Assembly: GCF_003892345.1 (NCBI RefSeq)
Contig: NZ_RRUE01000002.1
Location: 877,655-941,654 of the forward strand
Source: Lautropia dentalis
GTDB taxonomy: Bacteria > Pseudomonadota > Gammaproteobacteria > Burkholderiales > Burkholderiaceae_E
Direction: 5' to 3'
Length of the DNA stretch: 64,000 bases
Made by a program: the position numbers and the translations under genes
Shown: positions 55,698-62,242 of the stretch, piece after piece
Layout of the letters: each line of letters opens with the position of its first letter
How positions within the stretch are numbered: the stretch's first letter is position 1
The notes under the pieces: generated by a model
What the model saw: only the letters and a program-made list of their open reading frames with translations
Told to the model about the DNA's origin: nothing
Databases searched by the model: none

Positions 55698-56623
55698 AAC
55701 ACATCTCCCAGTGTTCTAGAATAATCACCATCGATGAAGCGTATCGCCCTGCGTTCCGGACCGAACACATCTCCCAGTGTTCTAGAATGACCAGGGCGGT
55801 TTCTTGCTTGTTCATGATGTTCCGGACCGAACACATCTCCCAGTGTTCTAGAATCGCCATGGCCTCTGTCTGTAGGTAGCGTTTGCTCCGGACCGAACAC
55901 ATCTCCCAGTGTTCTAGAATTGTGGTACGCCTGCCCGCACAGTGCTAATTGTTCCGGACCGAACACATCTCCCAGTGTTCTAGAATGAGTGACGATGCAG
56001 CAATTGAGGCGGCGGCGTTCCGGACCGAACACATCTCCCAGTGTTCTAGAATGTTGACGGCCTCAGCCAGCGTGTCCCGTTGGTTCCGGACCGAACACAT
56101 CTCCCAGTGTTCTAGAATATCAGCAGATTACTGCATTTGCGCTGGGCAGTTCCGGACCGAACACATCTCCCAGTGTTCTAGAATCTTCCGGTAGAAGTGG
56201 GACTGCTTCTGGTGGTTCCGGACCGAACACATCTCCCAGTGTTCTAGAATCGGAATTACAGGCGGCGGCACGGGCAGCGGGTTCCGGACCGAACACATCT
56301 CCCAGTGTTCTAGAATTGTCCGGAAGATCCATTACCGGGCCATGGGTCCCGGACCGAACACATCTCCCAGTGTTCTAGAATGTCCACTGCCAGCAGCGAA
56401 AATGAGCATTCGTTCCGGACCGAACACATCTCCCAGTGTTCTAGAATCCCCGCGTGTATGTGGTGGACCCGTGGGTCGTTCCGGACCGAACACATCTCCC
56501 AGTGTTCTAGAATTTTCCGTCGTGGCGACAGAAACCGTGCAAAGTTCCGGACCGAACACATCTCCCAGTGTTCTAGAATCGGCATAGCCGCGGCCGTCCA
56601 CGGTCAGGGGTTCCGGACCGAAC
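55698..56623 (+). CRISPR. CRISPR array segment B, inverted (13 full repeats, 14 spacers, two truncated repeats)
   Basis: Here the plus strand carries the crRNA sense (GTTCCGGACC...TAGAAT), opposite to segments A and C. It begins with the last 25 bases of a repeat (55698-55722) and ends with the first 14 (56610-56623). The repeat at 55885 starts GCTCCGG and the one at 56346 starts GTCCCGG; the others are identical to segment A. Spacers are 30 bases, one of 29. Confidence 0.98.
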
Positions 56624-56647
56624 GTAAACGATCCACAAAACCATTGA

Positions 56648-58504
56648 TCAGGCCCGGATCGCTTCCTCCACCAGCTCCAGCGCCGACAGGTTCCACGGCA
56701 GCAGCGCCTCGTAGTCATCTGCCGTCTTCGCATACGGCAGCCGCTGCAGCACATGACGCAGCCACGCATACGGCTCCCGCCCGTTGGCCTTTGCCGTCTC
56801 GATCAGCGAGTACACCACTGCACTGGCATGCGCACCCGCCGGTGTGTCACTGAACAGCCAGTTCTTGCGGCCCACAACGAACGGGCGAATCGCATTCTCC
56901 ACCCGATTGTTGTCTATCGGCAGATCTCCCCGCTCGACGTATCGCACCAGGCGCGACCAGTACCGGTACAGGTAGCCCAGTGCCTGACCCAATGGGGTTT
57001 TGGGCGGTACAAGCGGCAGCATTTTGTCCAGCCAGTCGCGCAGTTCGGCCAGCACCGCCTTGCTGCGGCTCTGCCGCGCCTCGAGGCGTGCCTCGTCCGT
57101 GGCATCGGCGAACTCGCGCTCGATCCCATAGAGCCGGCCGATCATGTCCATGGCTTCATTGGCCCGTCCCCGCTTGCCCTTGCTGGCCTGCACGACCTTG
57201 ACGAAACCACGCCGTGCGTGTGCCCAGCACACCAGGTGCTCGACACCCTCGGTCCTGCCCACGGCGTTGTAGCCCTCGTAGCCATCGGTCATCAGATAAC
57301 CTTGCCAGCCCGCGAGCAGGCGCAACGGTACCTTGCCGGAACGACTCGGGTCGTAGTCATAGATCACCACCGACTTGTCCGGCGGACCGCCTTTTTGCAC
57401 CCACATGTAGCCGGGTGATCCCGTTTTCTTGTTGGGCTGTTTGAGCACCTGCACGGTGGTTTCATCCATGTGGATCACCGGACTGTCCAGCAGGTGGTCG
57501 CGCAGCAGGTTGTGGATGGGCTGCAGCGCCTGTGCCGCACCGATCACCCAGCGGGCCAGCGTCTGCCGGGGCGCATTGACGCCACAGCGGGCCAGCACGT
57601 TCGAGAAACGTGCCAGCGGCATGGAATCGACGTACTTGGTGGTCAGCAGCATGGCCAGCAGGTTATTGCTGGCATTGGTTTTGGGCAGCACCTGCAGTGG
57701 TGTCGGTGCGGTGCGCGGTGCCGAATCGCCCCGGCTGCAGGCATAGCGCTTGCAGACATGACGCAGCACCCGGATCTGCATCGGGATGATGTCGATCTCC
57801 TCACGAACACTCTCACCGATTTCCGCCATGGTGCAACCGCAGGGGCAGGTGCGCTCGTCCTCGGGCATTGCATACACGATCTCCACACGCGGCAGATCCG
57901 CCGGCAGCGGCTGGCGCTTGCCACGGGGTTTTGCCGGCTTGCGGGGTGTGGTGCGGGTGTTCTCTTCGGGCAGCTCCGCCTGGTCGTCAGCATCACTGCT
58001 GCTCTCTGCCAGTGCATCAGCTTCATCGAAGAGCCGGTACTGGGCTGACGAGGTTTCAGTACTGCGGCCGAACTGGCGCCGGCGCGCCATTTCCATTTCC
58101 TTGATATAGACGCGCAGGCGCTTGAGGACTTCGGCTTCGACGCAGGCCTTGAACTCGGCCTCGATACGAGATTTGAGCCCGGCATCGACACGGGCCTTGA
58201 TCTCAGCCTCGATGATTTCCTGCTTGATTTCTTCGCGCAGCTCTGCACGCGTTTGTTCGCGGAGTTCTACCTGCAGCTCTTTCACGATCTCATCGCGCAA
58301 ATCCTGCCGCAATTCCTGCCGCAATTCCTGGCGCAGCAGGTCGCGGGTGCCAGCATCGAGCTGCATTGCCATGCCCTGCTGCATGTATTGCGCAAACTGC
58401 CGCATGGCTTCGGGTGAGCCATGAGGGCCGTAGTCGGCCGGAGAAATATCCGGTGATGGGGCGGCAGAAGGTGAACGGCGGCGAGCAGGTGGCATGCTTG
58501 CCAT
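56648..58504 (-). CDS. tnpC: IS66 DDE transposase TnpC, copy 2
   Basis: 618 residues, intact, with the same domain order and DDE residues as copy 1. It carries L287, S294, V303, A305, C307, I330 and D340 where copy 1 has P, A, A, T, Y, V and A. The surrounding DNA also has several silent differences, while the rest of the gene appears identical. Confidence 0.96.
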   Translation of the reverse strand: MASMPPARRRSPSAAPSPDISPADYGPHGSPEAMRQFAQYMQQGMAMQLDAGTRDLLRQELRQELRQDLRDEIVKELQVELREQTRAELREEIKQEIIEAEIKARVDAGLKSRIEAEFKACVEAEVLKRLRVYIKEMEMARRRQFGRSTETSSAQYRLFDEADALAESSSDADDQAELPEENTRTTPRKPAKPRGKRQPLPADLPRVEIVYAMPEDERTCPCGCTMAEIGESVREEIDIIPMQIRVLRHVCKRYACSRGDSAPRTAPTPLQVLPKTNASNNLLAMLLTTKYVDSMPLARFSNVLARCGVNAPRQTLARWVIGAAQALQPIHNLLRDHLLDSPVIHMDETTVQVLKQPNKKTGSPGYMWVQKGGPPDKSVVIYDYDPSRSGKVPLRLLAGWQGYLMTDGYEGYNAVGRTEGVEHLVCWAHARRGFVKVVQASKGKRGRANEAMDMIGRLYGIEREFADATDEARLEARQSRSKAVLAELRDWLDKMLPLVPPKTPLGQALGYLYRYWSRLVRYVERGDLPIDNNRVENAIRPFVVGRKNWLFSDTPAGAHASAVVYSLIETAKANGREPYAWLRHVLQRLPYAKTADDYEALLPWNLSALELVEEAIRA

Positions 58505-58603
58505 TATAGCCCGATGGCAGCCTATAAACCCGTATCAAATGCAGAAAATGTCTCCGCCAATGACGGATTTTGTGACCGGATTAAAAACAGGGAAGCCGGG
58601 CCG

Positions 58604-58963
58604 TCAGACCGTGCTCTGATAATGCAGTGTCTGGTGCGGCCGGTTGCGCCACAGGTCGAACCCTTCGAGCAACCACTCCAGCTCCCGCATGCTCAGCGTG
58701 CAGGTTCTTTGCGATGCCTGCAGTGCTGGCCATGCAAAGCGCTCCTTCTCCAGCCGCTTGTACCAGAGGCAGAACCCGTTGCGGTGCCAGTACAGTGCCT
58801 TGATCTTGTCACGCTGGCGATTCACGAACACAAAGAGCGCATCGTCAAACGGGCTCATCTGCAGCTGCTGCTCCACCAGCGCCGAGAGCCCACCGATGGA
58901 CTTTCTGAAGTCCACCGGTTCCCGGCACAGGTAGACGTTGTCGATATGGCAGCCCGGATGCAT
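58604..58963 (-). CDS. tnpB: IS66 Orf2-like protein TnpB, copy 2
   Basis: 119 residues, identical to copy 1 at the protein level and overlapping tnpA in the same TGATG arrangement. The IS66 Orf2 words (DFRKSIGGLSALV, FVFVNRQRDKIKALYW) are intact. Confidence 0.95.
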   Translation of the reverse strand: MHPGCHIDNVYLCREPVDFRKSIGGLSALVEQQLQMSPFDDALFVFVNRQRDKIKALYWHRNGFCLWYKRLEKERFAWPALQASQRTCTLSMRELEWLLEGFDLWRNRPHQTLHYQSTV

Positions 58964-59271
58964 CAGTGCACCTGTGCGCTCATGCTGGCCACCAGCTGTC
59001 CCAGCCACTGCGGCGAAGGCAGCGAGGCAAGCTCCATGCGCACACCCGGCGCAAGCCACACAGTGCAGGGCTGGATGGCGTGCCGCTCGGCCAGCTGGAC
59101 GGCAACCAGGGCCGAAGCCCCTTCCGTACGCCTGCCTTCGTCCGAGACCCGCCGACGGTGGTAGTACAGCGATGCCACGGACAGCCCCTCCCGTGCGGCG
59201 TAGTCCTTGATGCTGATGCCCTCGGTCTCGATGGCCTGCAGGTGCGCGGCCCAGTCCACCTTGTTCGTCAT
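58963..59271 (-). CDS. tnpA: IS66 accessory protein TnpA, copy 2
   Basis: 102 residues, identical to copy 1, with the same GGAGG ribosome site before the ATG at 59271. The upstream in-frame ATG is at 59283. It is the promoter-proximal gene of this IS copy. Confidence 0.9.
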   Translation of the reverse strand: MTNKVDWAAHLQAIETEGISIKDYAAREGLSVASLYYHRRRVSDEGRRTEGASALVAVQLAERHAIQPCTVWLAPGVRMELASLPSPQWLGQLVASMSAQVH

Positions 59272-59360
59272 GAATGCCTCCATCCTGATCGGGTTGCAAA
59301 GGAGGCAACTATGACGCTACGCAAGTCAGATGAACAGAATGTGCATAATGGATCAGTTAC

Positions 59361-59577
59361 GATGTGTTCGGTCCGGAACGCCGGGGTACGATTTCATTTG
59401 CTGATTGTTATTCTAGAACACTGGGAGATGTGTTCGGTCCGGAACACGCGGCGCGCCACACCCCCGGCCGCGAACATTCTAGAACACTGGGAGATGTGTT
59501 CGGTCCGGAGCGTCATGACGAAGATTCCGAGCTGCCGTCTGGTTCTGGAGCACAGGGAGGTGTAGCCAACCCAAATC
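59361..59577 (-). CRISPR. CRISPR array segment C with degenerate terminal repeat (3 spacers)
   Basis: Begins with the last 19 bases of a repeat (59361-59379), then a spacer, a full repeat (59410-59445), a spacer, a repeat ending GGAGC instead of GGAAC (59476-59511), a spacer, and a decayed repeat (59542-59577; GTTCTGGAGCACAGGGAGG start, 17 of the first 22 bases conserved, the rest lost). This marks the old end of the array. Orientation equals segment A. Confidence 0.93.
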
Positions 59578-59969
59578 CATGCAAGTTTTGAAAGACCATT
59601 GCCCCTTGATTATCCCGGGGACGGAGTTACATACCCATATTTCTCCATGTCGGGTTGGAGTACACTGGTTACCTGCCATACGGCAGTATTGCCCCGACAT
59701 ACGTCGAGTAAGGGGGTTCGGATGAGTGCGTACTCTAGGGATGTGTCCAATGAGGAGGTCATGGCAAGTCAGTTTTGTGCTGATCTGGCGGCAGCGGGCC
59801 TTCGCGTAGCCGTGCATCCCACTGCCCCGGATCAGACTGCCCAAAGTGCCTGACCGCTTTGGGGGCAACCCTCATTCGTTTCCGTCGTCAGTGCTACCCT
59901 TTTCGGGGTGCAGGCATCAGCGCCTGCCGTTTCAGTATTTCTAGGGTCCACGAATCAGGAGGAGTTTCC
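59578..59969. other. Region between the array end and cynS
   Basis: 392 bases. Apart from the doubtful 43-codon frame at 59722 nothing gene-like stands out. The cynS ribosome site AGGAGG is at its right end. Confidence 0.4.
59722..59853 (+). CDS. Possible small protein beside the CRISPR array
   Basis: 43 codons beginning MSAYSRDVSNEEVMASQFCA, preceded at five bases by AAGGGGG, a fair Shine-Dalgarno. I do not recognise it and there is no other support. It may be a chance frame. Confidence 0.25.
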   Translation: MSAYSRDVSNEEVMASQFCADLAAAGLRVAVHPTAPDQTAQSA

Positions 59970-60413
59970 ATGAACCGAACCGACGTAACCGAAAAGATCA
60001 TTTCCACCAAGGTGACCAAGGGGCTCACATGGTCCGAAATTGCAAAGCGGGTTGGGCAGAGTGAGGCGTGGACAACGGCGCTCTGCCTGGGTCAGATGAC
60101 GGCAGACTCGGAACACGCAAAGGTGCTGGGGGAAATTTTTGGCCTGACCGCGGAGGAGCAGCAGTGGTTGCAGGTTCCACCCTATCGCGGCTCTCTGCCT
60201 ACTCAGGTGCCGACCGATCCGCTCATCTATCGGTGGTATGAGGTGGTCAATGTCTATGGCTCCACCATCAAGGAGCTGATTCACGAGAAGTTCGGCGACG
60301 GCATCATGAGTGCCATTGATTTCTCCATCGAGCTGGACCGTCAGCCGGATCCAAAAGGGGATCGCGTCAATGTCGTGCTGTCAGGCAAGTTCCTGCCGTA
60401 CAAGCCCTACTGA
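59970..60413 (+). CDS. cynS: Cyanate hydratase (cyanase)
   Basis: Decomposes cyanate with bicarbonate to ammonia and CO2. 147 residues with AGGAGG before the ATG at 59970. The N-terminal helical domain (LTWSEIAKRVGQSEAWTTAL) resembles a POU/HTH fold, as in E. coli CynS. Catalytic residues R88 and E91 (YRWYEVVNVYGSTIKELI) and S114 (GIMSAIDFSIEL) are all present, each offset by eight from E. coli numbering. No cynT or cynX is adjacent. Confidence 0.97.
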   Translation: MNRTDVTEKIISTKVTKGLTWSEIAKRVGQSEAWTTALCLGQMTADSEHAKVLGEIFGLTAEEQQWLQVPPYRGSLPTQVPTDPLIYRWYEVVNVYGSTIKELIHEKFGDGIMSAIDFSIELDRQPDPKGDRVNVVLSGKFLPYKPY

Positions 60414-60545
60414 CGATGGTATCGGTCAGAGGATTGCCGGGGGGTCGGCCACCTCTGGCGAGGCGGTTTTCCAGTATGGCTGGTCATCTGTGCGTCGAGT
60501 GATGATGCTGGCCATTGTCGGGCTTCAAAGTCGCCGTCAGTTGAA

Positions 60546-60572
60546 GGAGTGTACCAATATTTGGTACACTCC
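60546..60572. promoter_or_regulatory. Palindromic operator upstream of parD
   Basis: GGAGTGTACCAA-TAT-TTGGTACACTCC, a perfect inverted repeat with 12-bp arms and a 3-base centre, ends 22 bases before the parD start. It is the likely autoregulation site for the RHH antitoxin ParD and the ParDE complex. A TTGAAG hexamer overlaps its left side. Confidence 0.75.
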
Positions 60573-60594
60573 CCACTCCAAACAGGAGAACACC

Positions 60595-60843
60595 ATGAGC
60601 CGGAACACTTCGGTTTCTCTCGGTCCGCACTTCGCCAGCTTCATCGATGGTCTGGTGCAAGGTGGGCGCTATGGCACCACCAGCGATGTAGTCAGGGCAG
60701 GATTGCGGCTGCTTGAAGAACACGAGGCCAGGGTAAAGGCGCTGCAAGATGCGTTGCGCGAGGGTATGGCGTCTGGCGAACCGCGTCCATTCGATTTCGA
60801 AGACTTCAAGGCACGCAAACGCGCCGGTTTTCAGCAGCAATGA
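60595..60843 (+). CDS. parD: ParD-family antitoxin
   Basis: 82 residues. An N-terminal ribbon-helix-helix (NTSVSLGPHFASFIDGLVQGGRY, TTSDVVRAGLRLLEEHE) binds DNA, and the C-terminal tail (FDFEDFKARKRAGF) would wrap the toxin. Start at 60595 has AGGAG upstream. The stop overlaps the toxin start (ATGA), the usual arrangement of parDE modules. Confidence 0.93.
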   Translation: MSRNTSVSLGPHFASFIDGLVQGGRYGTTSDVVRAGLRLLEEHEARVKALQDALREGMASGEPRPFDFEDFKARKRAGFQQQ

Positions 60844-61127
60844 AGCGCATTGCGTTCACGCCAGCGGCAGAGGCCGACATCGACAGCATCTGGGATTACA
60901 GCGCCGAAATGTGGGGTGCAGATCAGGCCGACACCTACACCGATGCCATCAGGGATACCTGCCGTGCGCTGGCAGAGGGCAGGAAGCGGGGGCGGCCTGC
61001 GCAGGTTCTGCCGGATTTCCAGAAGTGCCTGTGCGGCTCCCATGTCATTTACTTTCTGGAGTCTGCCGGGTCTCTGGATGTGGTTCGCATCCTGCATCAA
61101 CGACAGGATGCCGGGCGGCATCTTTAG
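60840..61127 (+). CDS. parE: ParE-family toxin
   Basis: 95 residues of the RelE/ParE superfamily: FTPAAEADIDSIWDYSAEMWG, QADTYTDAIRDTCRALAEG, then a strand region CLCGSHVIYFLE and VVRILHQRQD at the C-terminus. ParE members usually poison DNA gyrase. The final HQRQDAGRHL matches the conserved ILHxRxD end. Coupled to parD by a four-base overlap. It closes the gene group next to the CRISPR locus. Confidence 0.92.
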   Translation: MKRIAFTPAAEADIDSIWDYSAEMWGADQADTYTDAIRDTCRALAEGRKRGRPAQVLPDFQKCLCGSHVIYFLESAGSLDVVRILHQRQDAGRHL

Positions 61128-61331
61128 ATGCGTGCCGTGGGTTCATTCGGATCTACCCTCCGCCCGTCACCATCCCACCCCCCACACCAATTGTCACGAC
61201 AATAAAGACAATCCTCATTGCATAATCCGCATCGTTTCGGATTCTGGTGGCTTGATCCCGTGCCGGCCTGCGTGTGCCCTCGAGGGGGCAAGCGCTGCCC
61301 GGAGGGTCGCCCGCCACCGCAAGGAGTCTTC

Positions 61332-62126
61332 ATGTCGTCTTCCGCCAAACTTCCCGCCATCTTTCTGGGCCATGGCAGCCCCATGAATGCCATCGAGCCG
61401 GGCAACCGGTTCAATCAGGCGTTTCTGCAGGTGGCGCAGGGCGTCGAAAAGCCGCAGGCGGTACTGATGGTGTCGGCGCACTGGTATGGTCGCCGGCTGC
61501 AGGTCATGTCGGGTGAGCACAATCCGCTCATCTACGATTTCTATGGCTTTCCGCAGGCGCTGTTCGAGGCCACCTATCCGGCGCCCGGTTCGGCGGCGCT
61601 GGCGGCGCGTGTGAGTGCGCTGCTGGTGCAGGAGCAGGTGGAGTCAGACCCTGCCCGCGGGCTGGACCATGGGGCCTGGGCGGTGCTGCGGCATTTCTAT
61701 CCGCAGGCGGATGTGCCGGTGGTGCAGCTTTCGCTGGACATCACCAAACCGGCCAGCTGGCACTGGGCGGTGGCCCAAAAATTGCGGCCGCTGCGGGACG
61801 AGGGTGTGCTCATCATGGGCAGCGGCAACATCATCCACAATCTGCGGCTGATGGACCGGTGGCACATGGACCGCAGTGTGGCCTACGACTGGGCGATGGA
61901 TTTCCGTGCGCGCATCAATCGGGCCATTCTGGCCAACGATCTTGACACGCTGCTGAATTTCACGGAGCTGGGTGAGGGGGCGCGTCTGGCCGTGCCGGTG
62001 CCGGCCGAGCATTTTCTGCCGCTGCTGTATGTGCTGGCGCAGCGCGAGGACGGCGAGCCGGTGGACATTTTCAATGATGAGATCATTGCCGGCTCGCTGT
62101 CGATGACATCGGTGAAGGTGGGCTGA
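61332..62126 (+). CDS. ygiD: Extradiol ring-cleavage dioxygenase (YgiD/DODA family)
   Basis: 264 residues from the ATG at 61332 (AAGGAG upstream). Family motifs: AIFLGHGSPMNAIEPG with the first metal histidine, VLMVSAHWYG with the second, LDHGAWAVLRHFYPQADVPVVQLS, and GSGNIIHNLR. Non-haem metal dioxygenase acting on catechol-type substrates such as 4,5-DOPA; the natural substrate in this organism is unknown. It is separate from the ParDE pair by 204 bases in which ATTGTCACGACAAT forms a small palindrome. Confidence 0.92.
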   Translation: MSSSAKLPAIFLGHGSPMNAIEPGNRFNQAFLQVAQGVEKPQAVLMVSAHWYGRRLQVMSGEHNPLIYDFYGFPQALFEATYPAPGSAALAARVSALLVQEQVESDPARGLDHGAWAVLRHFYPQADVPVVQLSLDITKPASWHWAVAQKLRPLRDEGVLIMGSGNIIHNLRLMDRWHMDRSVAYDWAMDFRARINRAILANDLDTLLNFTELGEGARLAVPVPAEHFLPLLYVLAQREDGEPVDIFNDEIIAGSLSMTSVKVG

Positions 62127-62242
62127 AGAGGCCCGGACGGAACTTCCGCGCAGCCGGCGCCAGGCGCTGCCGAAGCGTTTCCCGGGGGCCGGCACGGGCC
62201 TCGTCTGAGGCTGGTTTTCGCGGCACCCGGGGTGAGGCCGTC

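Larger units (their letters stand above)
56624..59360 (-). mobile_element. IS66-family element, copy 2 (inverted)
   Basis: 2737 bp, the same length as copy 1 and in the opposite orientation. Left flank ends GACCGAAC, right flank starts GATGTGTT, so no direct duplication is seen in place. Both junctions lie in CRISPR repeats. The sequence matches copy 1 apart from a block in tnpC (plus-strand 57275-57645, equivalent to copy 1 54676-55046). Confidence 0.95.

Noticed and set aside
52961-59360. The two IS66 copies plus segment B as a composite transposon
   Set aside because: The outer flanks do not share a target duplication, whereas un-inverting the middle gives two separate perfect ones, so single-event composite transposition is excluded.
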